NCBI GenBank assembly: GCA_039821125.1 | Contig: JBCBOR010000097.1 | Location: forward strand, 1-15,067 | Reading direction: 5' to 3' | DNA: 15,067 bases | Origin: Thermohalobaculum sp039821125 | GTDB taxonomy: Bacteria > Pseudomonadota > Alphaproteobacteria > Rhodobacterales > Rhodobacteraceae | Shown: positions 1-7,406 of the stretch, one piece after another | Layout of the letters: every line of letters begins with the position of its first letter | How positions within the stretch are numbered: the stretch's first letter is position 1 | Position numbers and translations under genes: made by a program | Notes under the pieces: generated by a model | The model's input: only the letters and a program-made list of their open reading frames with translations | Database searches by the model: none | Told to the model about the DNA's origin: nothing

Positions 1-1443
1 GCAATTGTCCGAACCTCGCGCGCGCATCAGATGGGAGACCTTCATGGTCCCTGCGAGATATCCTTGCGGCCCGTCCGACAGGTGCAAACCCCGCCGGTCC
101 AGCTGCTTCATGAAGAATGACCGGTCGCCAAACCGGTCAGACACGACGGACGCAAGCGAGACCGCCACCATCACAGCAATCGCCGCCTGGTAGTCGCCGG
201 TCAACTCGAACACGATCAGGGTCGAAGAGATCGGCGCGCCAAGCACCGCTGCAGCCACCGCCCCCATGCCCGCCAGCGCATAGAGCGACTCGACCCCTGA
301 CACCATCGGGAACACCGCCGTGGCAAGGTCCCCGAAGGCAGCACCGGTCAGCGCACCAATCATCACGGCAGGCGAGAAAACGCCGCCGCCCATGCGCCCG
401 GAATAGGTGATCGCCACGGCGATGACCTTCACGACGGCCAAGAGAACGAGCGTCAGAAAGGTGAACTTTGTCGTCAGTGCCTGGAAGGTCGTCTCGTACC
501 CAACGCCGATGATGTGCGGAAACCAGATCGCGATCAGGCCGAGACATGCTCCTGCCACAGCCGGACGCAGGGCATTCGGAAGGCGTATCGCTTTTTGCAC
601 GCGGTCGCCTACACGCTCGGCGAAGAAAAGAACCCGCATCATGACGACCCCGACCAGACCACAAACGATGCCGAGGATCATGAAAGCCGGCATCTCCCAG
701 TAGAACGCAATCGTGTGCGCCGGCAGATCGAACTGGGTAATATCGCCGAGGTGGATGCGGCTGACCACGGCGGCGGCAACAGACGACACGACGATCGGCC
801 CAAAGGAATGCAAAGCGTAGTGGCGCAGCACAACCTCGAGCGCGAAGAGCGCCCCTGCAATCGGCGCGTTGAAAGAGGCGGACACCGCGGCGGCGGCGGC
901 ACAGCCCAGGATGTCCCGCGCGGTTATGGGCGCGGCCTGCAGCTTGTCCGACACCCAACTGGCGATCACGGCGCCGATGTGAACAGCCGGGCCCTCCCGC
1001 CCCGTACTGCCCCCTGTCGACAGTGTCACCAGAGCTGCCAGCGCCGAGGTTGCCCCCTGGCGTTTCGAGATGCGCCCGGAGTTCATCGCCGCGGACTGGA
1101 TCACATCGTCGATCCCCCGCGCCCTGCCCGTAGGGGCAAAGCGCAGGATCTGACCGACGATCAGACCGCCGATGATGGGCACGATCAGGACATGCCACCA
1201 CGCCAGCCCGGCGGCATGGGTGTGGATCTGCCAGTCTGTCGCACCATAGGCCTGCCGCTCGAGCCAGAGGATGGCCAGCCGAAACCCGATCACCGCGTAT
1301 CCGGTTACAACGCCGACCGCGACCGCGACCGGCCAGAGCAGAATCTGATTGGTGAAATCTGCAGACGAGAGCCGCCGAGACATTTGAGCCCATAGGGTAC
1401 GGGCGCGGGTCAGGCCTCGTTTGTACAACGGGTCGACAGACAT
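1..1443 (-). CDS. ClC-family chloride channel/transporter, 3' end outside window
   Basis: Integral inner-membrane protein of the ClC family, moving chloride or related anions either as a channel or in exchange for protons. I translated this frame by hand: 481 residues are visible and the reading frame runs off the left edge. Hydrophobic helices fill residues about 33-430. The family motifs are GREGP (148-152, gating Glu150) and GVFSP (354-358), followed by GAPISSTLIVFELTG (402-416). The first motif, usually GSGIP, reads ARGID (108-112). The position of the internal proton glutamate is Val204 (ALEVVL). The last visible residues (TMKVSHLMRARG, 466-477) look like the start of a cytoplasmic CBS domain. 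The start is the ATG at 1443; an in-frame ATG at 1383 is an alternative, and neither has a strong ribosome binding site. It lies 191 bp downstream of the thioesterase on the same strand. Family assignment is firm; channel versus exchanger is open. Confidence 0.93.
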   Translation of the reverse strand, partial: MSVDPLYKRGLTRARTLWAQMSRRLSSADFTNQILLWPVAVAVGVVTGYAVIGFRLAILWLERQAYGATDWQIHTHAAGLAWWHVLIVPIIGGLIVGQILRFAPTGRARGIDDVIQSAAMNSGRISKRQGATSALAALVTLSTGGSTGREGPAVHIGAVIASWVSDKLQAAPITARDILGCAAAAAVSASFNAPIAGALFALEVVLRHYALHSFGPIVVSSVAAAVVSRIHLGDITQFDLPAHTIAFYWEMPAFMILGIVCGLVGVVMMRVLFFAERVGDRVQKAIRLPNALRPAVAGACLGLIAIWFPHIIGVGYETTFQALTTKFTFLTLVLLAVVKVIAVAITYSGRMGGGVFSPAVMIGALTGAAFGDLATAVFPMVSGVESLYALAGMGAVAAAVLGAPISSTLIVFELTGDYQAAIAVMVAVSLASVVSDRFGDRSFFMKQLDRRGLHLSDGPQGYLAGTMKVSHLMRARGSDNC

Positions 1444-1634
1444 TGGTACGCAAGCGTTTTTTGCAGATGCGAAAAAGCCTACGGCAGTGTGTGCACAAAG
1501 CTCAAGGGCGCATTGCGCCACGTATATGCTAAATCGACCCTGTGCGCTGCGAGACCCCTATCTCGATCACCTTAAACGAGAATTCCCGCGTTCTGACGCT
1601 GTCCAAGGGTTGGCATGCGCAGCCAGAAGCGCGC
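1444..1634. other. Intergenic spacer between thioesterase and ClC gene
   Basis: This 191-bp spacer lies between two minus-strand genes. I see no convincing ORF or T-tract terminator. It holds a short perfect inverted repeat, ggcgca-t-tgcgcc, at 1507-1519. On the plus strand there is a tight acgc-aa-gcgt followed by six T at 1447-1462, but the 2-nt loop makes it an unlikely terminator. A promoter for the ClC gene is expected here but could not be assigned. Confidence 0.4.
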
Positions 1635-2138
1635 CTAGGCCTTGCGCCGGATCCCGATGCTTGCCCCGGCATTCTCTGGCGGTGCCAGATCGCGATGCGC
1701 CGCCATCAGCGCTTCGACTCGGGCAAGACATTCCGCGGGGTAATCCGCTGACCTCCGCGCCTCGAGATCGACATTCAGCGAGAGCCCCTCATAGGTCGCA
1801 GCCACCGTTCCCTTGTCCAGATGATGCATGGTCACGAAAAGATGCATGCGCTTGTGATCAGCGTCGAGCAGCTGGAAATCGCAGGCAAACTTCTGCCCCT
1901 CCAGCAACTCGTCCATGTAGTGGATCTGGCTGACCAGAGCCATTGGTCCCATCCGCCGGGTCTTCACCAGATCCTCGCCCAGACCGAGCATGTCGAACAC
2001 TTCATCCAGTGCATGATCGATGGCCATGACATAGTAGGCGACGTTCATGTGACCGTTATAATCGATCCATGCGGCAGGCACGCTGCGCATTGTCGTGCGA
2101 ATGGGCTCGGGGGCAAAGGTTTCTCGGGTTGCGGGCAT
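1635..2138 (-). CDS. Hot-dog fold acyl-CoA thioesterase (4HBT type)
   Basis: Predicted cytoplasmic thioesterase that hydrolyses an acyl-CoA thioester; the substrate is unknown. The protein has 167 residues, normal for a single hot-dog domain. The active-site segment WIDYNGHMNVAYY (24-36) carries the Asp26 and Asn-Gly-His pattern of 4-hydroxybenzoyl-CoA thioesterase-like enzymes. This N-terminal stretch also resembles the thioesterase domain that in some proteobacteria is fused to L-carnitine dehydrogenase (betainyl-CoA thioesterase); here the domain stands alone, so that substrate is only a possibility. The ATG at 2138 is supported by an AGGAG eight bases upstream. The gene is divergent from the FAD-linked dehydrogenase, with 80 bp between the start codons, so the two may share regulation. 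There are no membrane segments and no signal peptide. Confidence 0.85.
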   Translation of the reverse strand: MPATRETFAPEPIRTTMRSVPAAWIDYNGHMNVAYYVMAIDHALDEVFDMLGLGEDLVKTRRMGPMALVSQIHYMDELLEGQKFACDFQLLDADHKRMHLFVTMHHLDKGTVAATYEGLSLNVDLEARRSADYPAECLARVEALMAAHRDLAPPENAGASIGIRRKA

Positions 2139-2218
2139 GTACGGTGCTCCTTGTTGCGCGTCACCCTAAGTCGGCTATTGTCGCGCGCAAGGATCTTTAC
2201 GCCGATGGGAGGGCGCGC
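2139..2218. promoter_or_regulatory. Divergent intergenic region with imperfect direct repeat
   Basis: These 80 bp separate two divergent start codons and must hold both promoters unless they lie inside genes. A 10-bp imperfect direct repeat, TTGTTGCGCG at 2151-2160 and TTGTCGCGCG at 2178-2187 (9 of 10 identical, 27 bp apart), could be a regulator site. For the plus strand a weak TTGCGC (2154-2159), 16 bp, TATTGT (2176-2181) is the best sigma-70-like guess. Ribosome binding sites are clear on both sides: GGGAGGG at 2207-2213 for the plus gene and AGGAG on the minus strand for the thioesterase. Confidence 0.3.
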
Positions 2219-3595
2219 ATGAGTATCGAAAGCGCAATTGCGGAACTGGCACCGCATTTCGGCGACAGGCTCAGTCAGGCTGAGGCCATTCGCGCCCAGC
2301 ATGGCAAGGATGAGGCCTGGCACACACCTATGCCGCCGGACGCGGTGATCTGGCCGCATACGACCGAGGAAGTCAGCCTGATCGCCCGTACGTGCTCGGC
2401 GCACAATTGCCCGATCGTGCCGTTCGGTGCGGGAACCTCGCTCGAAGGGCACGTGATCCCGGTGCAGGGCGGGATCTCGCTGGACTTCACCCAGATGGAC
2501 AAGGTTCTGGCAGTACACCCCGAGGATATGGACGTGGTCGTCCAGCCCGGTATCACCCGCAAACGGCTCAATGAAGATTTGCGTGAAACCGGGCTCTTCT
2601 TTCCGATCGATCCCGGCGCGGACGCGACCGTCGGCGGAATGACGGCAACGCGTGCCTCCGGCACGTGTGCGGTGCGCTATGGAACGATGCGCGAAGCGGT
2701 GCTGGCGCTGGAAGTCGTGCTCTCGGATGGACGGGTGATCCGAACGGGATCTCGGGCCAAGAAATCCTCGGCCGGTTATGATCTCACCAAGCTGATGGTC
2801 GGCTCGGAAGGCACGCTCGGCATCATCACCGAGGTTACGCTGCGCCTGCATGGCGTGCCGGAGGCGATCTCTGCGGCCACATGCACCTTTCCCTCGACCC
2901 GCGATGCGGTGAACACCGTGATCCAGACGATTCAGATGGGCATCCCGGTCGCGCGAATGGAGTATGTCGACGCGGCCTCCGTCAGAGCGATAAACTGGTA
3001 CTCGAAGACGGAGATGCCGGAGGAGCCGACCATCTTCATGGAGTTTCACGGCACCGAGGCGAGCGTTGCCGAGCAAGCCGAAACCGTCGGCGATCTGGCG
3101 GCTGAAAACGGCGGCGGCGCGTTCGAGTGGACAGCCAAGCCCGAGGACCGCAACCGGCTTTGGGCCGCGCGGCATAACTTCGCCTACGCACTTATGGCGT
3201 CGATGCCGGGAAAGCGAGGGTTTACCACGGATGCCTGCGTTCCAATCTCACGCCTTGCCGACTGCATCGATGCGACGGAGAAAGACGCCGCTGAAGCGTC
3301 GATCTTTTATTGCACCATAGGACACGCAGGGGATGGCAACTTCCACGGCTCGATGATGATCGATCCCGAGGACGAGACCGAAGTCGCGCAGGCGATGGAA
3401 TTGTCTGACAGGCTCACCGAGCGCACCCTCGAGATGGGTGGAACGATCTCCGGCGAACACGGCGTTGGCCTTGGCAAACGTAAATTCATGGCCCGCGAGC
3501 ACGGCGAGGATGCATGGAGTTTGATGGCATCCATTAAGGCCTCTCTGGATCCGGCTGGTATCCTGAACCCCGGAAAGCTGCTGCCCGGCAACTGA
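2219..3595 (+). CDS. FAD-linked D-lactate/2-hydroxyacid dehydrogenase (GlcD/LDHD-like)
   Basis: Flavoprotein predicted to oxidise a D-2-hydroxyacid (D-lactate type) to the 2-oxoacid, probably passing electrons to cytochrome c or the quinone pool. It has 458 residues, typical for the family. The N-terminal PCMH-type FAD-binding domain covers about 37-215, with PFGAGTSLEG (68-77), FPIDPGADATVGGM (128-141) and VGSEGTLGIITEVTLRL (194-210). The C-terminal FAD-oxidase domain carries TDACVP (337-342), GHAGDGNFH (368-376) and GEHGVG (412-417), residues that shape the active site and hold a metal in relatives. The ATG at 2219 was chosen because GGGAGGG sits five bases upstream and the open frame before it (from 2069) shows no domain sequence. 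No Fe-S partner (GlcF) or GlcE neighbour is seen, which favours the one-subunit D-lactate dehydrogenase type over three-subunit glycolate oxidase. The exact substrate is inferred. Confidence 0.9.
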   Translation: MSIESAIAELAPHFGDRLSQAEAIRAQHGKDEAWHTPMPPDAVIWPHTTEEVSLIARTCSAHNCPIVPFGAGTSLEGHVIPVQGGISLDFTQMDKVLAVHPEDMDVVVQPGITRKRLNEDLRETGLFFPIDPGADATVGGMTATRASGTCAVRYGTMREAVLALEVVLSDGRVIRTGSRAKKSSAGYDLTKLMVGSEGTLGIITEVTLRLHGVPEAISAATCTFPSTRDAVNTVIQTIQMGIPVARMEYVDAASVRAINWYSKTEMPEEPTIFMEFHGTEASVAEQAETVGDLAAENGGGAFEWTAKPEDRNRLWAARHNFAYALMASMPGKRGFTTDACVPISRLADCIDATEKDAAEASIFYCTIGHAGDGNFHGSMMIDPEDETEVAQAMELSDRLTERTLEMGGTISGEHGVGLGKRKFMAREHGEDAWSLMASIKASLDPAGILNPGKLLPGN

Positions 3596-3622
3596 TCCTT
3601 GCTTTTTCGACCATTCGGACAC

Positions 3623-3638
3623 GTGCGCTTGCGCGCAC
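3623..3638. repeat. Small stem-loop in the convergent gap
   Basis: gtgcgc (3623-3628) and gcgcac (3633-3638) form a 6-bp perfect stem around a TTGC tetraloop, 27 bp after the dehydrogenase stop. No T-tract follows on either strand, so on its own it is a weak terminator candidate. It may act together with the large palindrome next to it. Confidence 0.45.
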
Positions 3639-3650
3639 AGTCCTCAGGAT

Positions 3651-3747
3651 CGACCAGGCCCCGCCCCCGCCCCCCACGAACCACCCCATGCGCCTGCTTT
3701 GCAGGCGCATGGGGTGGTTCGTGGGGGGCGGGGGCGGGGCCTGGTCG
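3651..3747. repeat. Perfect 47-bp inverted repeat with TTT loop; possible bidirectional terminator
   Basis: The left arm 3651-3697 and right arm 3701-3747 are exact reverse complements (47 of 47 positions), separated by only TTT (3698-3700). The flanking bases T3650 and C3748 do not pair, so the repeat is bounded. The left arm has C-runs of 4, 5 and 6 and the right arm the matching G-runs. It lies between the convergent dehydrogenase (ends 3595) and recN (ends 3813), where a two-way transcription stop is expected, but no U-tract follows the stem on either strand and the length is far beyond a normal intrinsic terminator. RNA from either strand would fold into an extremely stable hairpin. The repeat is certain from the sequence; its role is inferred. 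Confidence 0.95.
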
Positions 3748-3753
3748 CGCAGG

Positions 3754-3784
3754 CATCGGATCAGCCCAGCGGGCGGATCCGATG
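3754..3784. terminator. Second stem-loop next to the recN 3' end
   Basis: catcggatc (3754-3762) pairs with gatccgatg (3776-3784) in a 9-bp stem. After one mismatch (A3763/G3775), gccc (3764-3767) pairs with gggc (3771-3774) around an AGC loop. It begins 29 bp downstream of the recN stop on the minus strand. No U-tract follows on either strand, so terminator function is plausible from position rather than proven by sequence. It could also stabilise the 3' end of recN mRNA. Confidence 0.5.
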
Positions 3785-3812
3785 TCGCGTGAAACAGCTG
3801 TGGCGGTTTACG

Positions 3813-5468
3813 TCAGCTTGCCGACAGCAAGGCCCGGGCGGCAGAGCGGGCCTCTTCGGTTATGTGATCTCCAGCGAGCATCCGTGCGATCTCGTCCGTG
3901 CGGTCGTCTCTATCCAACGCCGTCACATCCGTCCGCGTCACTGACATATCCGTGGACTTCGCGATCCGCCAATGGTGGTCACCCTGGGCGGCCACCTGCG
4001 GTGAGTGCGTAACGACCAGGACCTGCCCTTCGCCCGACAGCCGCGCAAGGCGGCGCCCGACCGCATCCGCAGTCGCGCCGCCGACGCCGCGGTCGATTTC
4101 GTCAAAGATCATTGTCAGGCCCGAAGCTCGGGCGGCGAGGCAGACCTTAATGGCGAGCAGAAAGCGGGACAGTTCTCCACCCGACGCAATCCGATCGATC
4201 GCGCCCGCAGGAGCACCAGGATTGATGGCTGCCGTGAACCGGACCTGATCCTGACCCTCAGGGCCGGGCTCCGCTGTGGCAATCTCGGTCGTGAACCGCG
4301 CCGCTTCCATCTTCAGGGGTGCAAGCTCTGCCGTGATCGCGGTGTCCAGACACGCCGCTGCTGCACGTCGTACGTCTGTCAATGCCACCGCTTCCATCAG
4401 GTAAGCATCCTCAGCGTCACGCGCGGCGCTTTCCAGCTCGGCAAGACGCGCATCGCCCGTGTCGATCGCCTCGAGACGCGTGCGAAAGGTCACGATGAGC
4501 GGGCCAAGATCATCCGGCTGCACATCATGCTTGCGGGCAAGCCCGCGAATGGCGAAGAGCCGGTCCTCGACTTCCTCCAACCGGCCCGGATCGAACTGCA
4601 GTGCATCGAGAAGATCCGTCAGGCCCGCCTGTGCCTCCGCAAGCTCTGCCAGCGTGCGGTCTATCGCATCGATGGTCGCATCCAGCCGGCCCTCGATCTG
4701 CGGCGCCAGTGATGTCAGGCGCCCGAGCGCCTCGCCCAGCGCGCCCTCCGCCCCATCTGTCGAGAGCTGCGCCGAGGCTTTTGCCAGCTCTCCGGTCAGG
4801 TTTCCCGCCTGCTTGATCAGCCGCCGTTCCGCATCGAGTTGCTCATCCTCGCCGGCTTCCGGCGCAAGCGCTTCCAACTCTTCAAGACTGTGCCGCAGGA
4901 AGTCCGCATCCGTGGCCGCGTCGGCGAGGGCCGTTCGGGTCTCCTCAACCGCCGAAACCGCATCGCGCCAGGTCCGCCAGGCCCCGCGGCATCGCTCGAC
5001 TGCCGCACCAAGTTCACCGAACTGGTCCAGCAGCGGCCGGTGCGCACGGGCATTCAGCAACCCACGGTCATCGTGCTGACCGTGCACTTCCACCAACAGC
5101 GCCCCGATCCGGCCAAGCGCATCGGCACTGACCCGCCGGTCGTTGACGAAAGCCCGCGAGGGACCCTCGGCAGAAGCCGCGCGGCGCAGGATCAGTTCAC
5201 CATCCTCGAGCGGCAGATCCAGCTCGGCGAGAAGCGCTTCCACGGGATGGCCGCGGTCGATCTCGAATGTCGCGGTCACAGAGCCGTCGGACGCTCCCGC
5301 ACGCAGCAGATCCCGGCGCACCTTGCGCCCGAGCGCGAAGCCGAGCGCGTCCATCAGAATGGACTTGCCCGCCCCGGTCTCGCCGGTCAGCACATTCAGA
5401 CCGTTCTGGAACTCGAGATCCAGCCGTTCGATCAGAACGATTTCACGGATCGACAGGGCCCGCAGCAT
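3813..5468 (-). CDS. recN: DNA repair protein RecN
   Basis: SMC-like ATPase acting on the nucleoid in double-strand-break repair by homologous recombination. It has 551 residues, the usual size. The N-terminal ABC half has Walker A GETGAGKS (29-36) and a Q-loop region ending in LVEVHGQHDD. A central Glu/Ala/Leu-rich segment forms the coiled coil. The C-terminal half holds the ABC signature SGGELSR (429-435), Walker B FDEID (455-459) and the switch region VVTHSPQVAA. The start is the ATG at 5468 (MLRALSIREIVLIE), which matches the family N-terminus; the open frame continues upstream to 5663 but only through bamD in a wrong frame. It starts 22 bp after the bamD stop, so it is probably co-transcribed with bamD. 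No good ribosome binding site is visible; the gap holds a 10-bp palindrome, gcgccggcgc (5482-5491). No LexA-type box was identified. Confidence 0.96.
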   Translation of the reverse strand: MLRALSIREIVLIERLDLEFQNGLNVLTGETGAGKSILMDALGFALGRKVRRDLLRAGASDGSVTATFEIDRGHPVEALLAELDLPLEDGELILRRAASAEGPSRAFVNDRRVSADALGRIGALLVEVHGQHDDRGLLNARAHRPLLDQFGELGAAVERCRGAWRTWRDAVSAVEETRTALADAATDADFLRHSLEELEALAPEAGEDEQLDAERRLIKQAGNLTGELAKASAQLSTDGAEGALGEALGRLTSLAPQIEGRLDATIDAIDRTLAELAEAQAGLTDLLDALQFDPGRLEEVEDRLFAIRGLARKHDVQPDDLGPLIVTFRTRLEAIDTGDARLAELESAARDAEDAYLMEAVALTDVRRAAAACLDTAITAELAPLKMEAARFTTEIATAEPGPEGQDQVRFTAAINPGAPAGAIDRIASGGELSRFLLAIKVCLAARASGLTMIFDEIDRGVGGATADAVGRRLARLSGEGQVLVVTHSPQVAAQGDHHWRIAKSTDMSVTRTDVTALDRDDRTDEIARMLAGDHITEEARSAARALLSAS

Positions 5469-5490
5469 TGTGGGGTGCCCGGCGCCGGCG

Positions 5491-6339
5491 CTAGAGCCAG
5501 CCGCCCTCGAACACCTGACGATAGATGCTGTCATACCAGGCGTCCTCCTCGGACGCTGGCCGCAGATCCCTGCCTTCGAGCAGCGCGTAGGACGCGGCGT
5601 ACCACTCCTCACCCACGAAGTTGTGGCCGAGCACAGCGGCAGTGACCTGTGCTTCGCGTTCAAGACCCAGCGACAGATAAGCCTCGACCAGCCGGTGCAG
5701 CGCTTCTGGCGTATGTGCGGTTGTCTGATACTTCTCCAGCACCACCCGGAACCGGTTGATCGCCGCCGTGAAATGACCGCGCTTCAGATAGTAGCGGCCG
5801 ATTTCCATCTCCTTGCCCGCGATGTGATTGTTCGTCAGGTCGATCTTCAGACCGGCGTCGCGCGCGAACTCACTGTCAGGATAGCGCCGCGTCAGCTCGG
5901 TCAGCTCCTGCAGGGCATTCTTCGTCATGGCCTGATCACGGCCGATATCGACGATGTTGTCGTAGTAGGTCAGTGCAATCAGGTACTGAGCATAGGGCGC
6001 ATCGGTGTCCGACGGATAGAGATCGAGATAGCGCTTCGCCGAAGCTCGCGCCGCCGGGAAGTCGCTGCCCTGATAGTAGGAATAGGCCGACATGATGATC
6101 GCGCGCTTGGCAAGCTGCGAGAACGGGAACAGCCGCTCGATCTCGTCAAAACCCTTGGCCGCGTTGATGGGCTCGCCATCATCTAGCTGGACCTGAGCCG
6201 CATCGAAGATCTCGCGCGCCGAGCGGTTCTCGACCGGGATCACCTCGTCCTCGTCGTCGCCGAAGATCGAACTGCAGCCCGCCAGAATGCCAGCGGTCAG
6301 GATCATCACCATTACGGAGGGTATGCGCCGGAACGCCAT
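5491..6339 (-). CDS. bamD: Outer-membrane assembly lipoprotein BamD
   Basis: Periplasmic lipoprotein of the BAM complex, which inserts beta-barrel proteins into the outer membrane together with BamA. It has 282 residues. A lipoprotein signal peptide (MAFRRIPSVMVMILTAGILAGC) ends in the lipobox LAGC with lipidated Cys22; Ser follows the Cys, consistent with outer-membrane sorting. The rest is helical with TPR-like repeats, for example the segment with AKGFDEIERLFPFSQLAKRA and the segment with ASAKRYLDLYPSDTDAPYAQYLIALTYY, which match BamD (YfiO/ComL). The ATG at 6339 was preferred because GGAG lies nine bases upstream. An in-frame ATG at 6354 (15 bases longer) and a GTG at 6357 are alternatives. 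It lies downstream of lpxC and 22 bp upstream of recN. Confidence 0.93.
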   Translation of the reverse strand: MAFRRIPSVMVMILTAGILAGCSSIFGDDEDEVIPVENRSAREIFDAAQVQLDDGEPINAAKGFDEIERLFPFSQLAKRAIIMSAYSYYQGSDFPAARASAKRYLDLYPSDTDAPYAQYLIALTYYDNIVDIGRDQAMTKNALQELTELTRRYPDSEFARDAGLKIDLTNNHIAGKEMEIGRYYLKRGHFTAAINRFRVVLEKYQTTAHTPEALHRLVEAYLSLGLEREAQVTAAVLGHNFVGEEWYAASYALLEGRDLRPASEEDAWYDSIYRQVFEGGWL

Positions 6340-6446
6340 CTGCCTGAACTCCATCACTGTTAATGCCTGCCAGACACCGCCATCAGAGCGTTGTCTGCGC
6401 GGTCTCCGGCTACCATACTGTGTCGGATCAGCGAGGGAAAGGCGTT

Positions 6447-7406
6447 CTAGACCGCCACGGCCTCGGCATGGGAAAGATTTGAAGCCACGCGATCACGTGC
6501 AGGCGCGGTCATGACACCGCCCATGCCCTGACCCTCCTCGAGCGTGTCCCAAGTCCAAGCACCCGGCTGATCGAACAGCGCATGCAACAGGCGGTTGGTC
6601 ATATCGTGACCCGATTTCACACCGCAGTAGCGACCGATGATCGGAGCCCCGGCCAGCGCGAGATCGCCAACCGCATCAAGGATCTTGTGGCGCACGAACT
6701 CTGTCGGACGGCGCAGGCCCTCCGGGTTCAGAATCCGGCCCTCATCAATCACAATCGCGTTCTGCAGGCTGCCGCCCCGCGCAAGACCGAGCGAGCGCAT
6801 GTATTCGACTTCCTTCAGCTTGCCGAACGTCCGGCAATCACTGAGGTGACGGACAAATGCGCCGTTGACCATCTCGAGGCACTCTTCCTGAGTCCCGATG
6901 GCGTCGTCGTCGAACTCGATCCGAAAATCGATCTCGAACCGGTCGGCGGGCCGCAATTCGGCGATTTTGCCATCCAACTCGACCCGAACAGGCTTGAGGA
7001 TACGGATCGCCGGGCAAGCGCGGTCGCTGTCGGCGAACCCCGCCTCGATCAACGCATGCACGAATGGCTCGGACGAGCCATCCATGATCGGCACTTCCGG
7101 CGCACTGACAGTGATTTCCACGTCGGTCACGCCGCAGCCGGCGAGCGCCGCCATCAAGTGCTCGACCGTTCCGATCGACGTACCATGCTCGTTGGTCAGC
7201 CGCGTGCAGAGCCGCGTGTCCGTGACAAGATCATAGCGCGCCGGGATCAAGGCCGTGGCCGCTTCAGCGCCCGCTTCAATCAGATCGGACCGCACGAAGA
7301 CGATCCCGCTGCCGAATGCAGCCGGAGCGATCGTTAGATCGACGTGCTCACCGCCATGCAGACCGACGCCGGTTAACGCGATCGTCGTATTCAGTGTTCT
7401 AAGCAT
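6447..7406 (-). CDS. lpxC: UDP-3-O-acyl-N-acetylglucosamine deacetylase LpxC
   Basis: Zinc amidase of the cytoplasm that catalyses the committed step of lipid A synthesis, removing the acetyl group from UDP-3-O-acyl-GlcNAc. It has 319 residues, slightly longer than the roughly 305 of E. coli, with the extra residues in a C-terminal tail. Visible motifs are GVGLHGGE (13-20), TVEHLMAAL (80-88, base Glu82 and zinc ligand His83), MDGSSEPF (108-115), RHKILDAVGDL (239-249, zinc ligands His240 and Asp244) and SGHDMTN (265-271, catalytic His267). The ATG at 7406 (MLRTLNTTIALTGVGLH) fits the family start; the frame is open upstream to 7490 without family sequence. The ribosome binding site is weak (GGGG eleven bases upstream). 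The gene lies 260 bp after ftsZ and beyond its terminator, so it probably has its own promoter. Confidence 0.96.
   Translation of the reverse strand: MLRTLNTTIALTGVGLHGGEHVDLTIAPAAFGSGIVFVRSDLIEAGAEAATALIPARYDLVTDTRLCTRLTNEHGTSIGTVEHLMAALAGCGVTDVEITVSAPEVPIMDGSSEPFVHALIEAGFADSDRACPAIRILKPVRVELDGKIAELRPADRFEIDFRIEFDDDAIGTQEECLEMVNGAFVRHLSDCRTFGKLKEVEYMRSLGLARGGSLQNAIVIDEGRILNPEGLRRPTEFVRHKILDAVGDLALAGAPIIGRYCGVKSGHDMTNRLLHALFDQPGAWTWDTLEEGQGMGGVMTAPARDRVASNLSHAEAVAV

Noticed and set aside
1447..1462. acgc-aa-gcgt plus six T as a plus-strand terminator
   Set aside because: A 2-nt loop with a 4-bp stem is not a stable terminator, and no plus-strand gene precedes it.
137..1498. 453-residue minus-strand open frame overlapping the ClC gene
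   Set aside because: Its translation is Arg/Cys-rich with no family motif. Another minus-strand frame over the same DNA gives an unmistakable ClC protein.
2045..3175. 376-residue open frame antisense to the dehydrogenase
   Set aside because: It has Arg/His/Gly-rich composition with no motif, typical of GC-rich antisense shadows; the plus strand encodes a complete flavoprotein.
3688..3790. Short ORFs reading through the palindrome (MRLLCRRMGWFVGGGG-like on both strands)
   Set aside because: The same peptide arises from both strands because the DNA is palindromic. There is no ribosome binding site and no leader-peptide context upstream of a biosynthetic gene.
6358..6446. Promoter or terminator between lpxC and bamD
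   Set aside because: No convincing -35/-10 pair or hairpin with T-tract was found on the minus strand; the genes may be co-transcribed.
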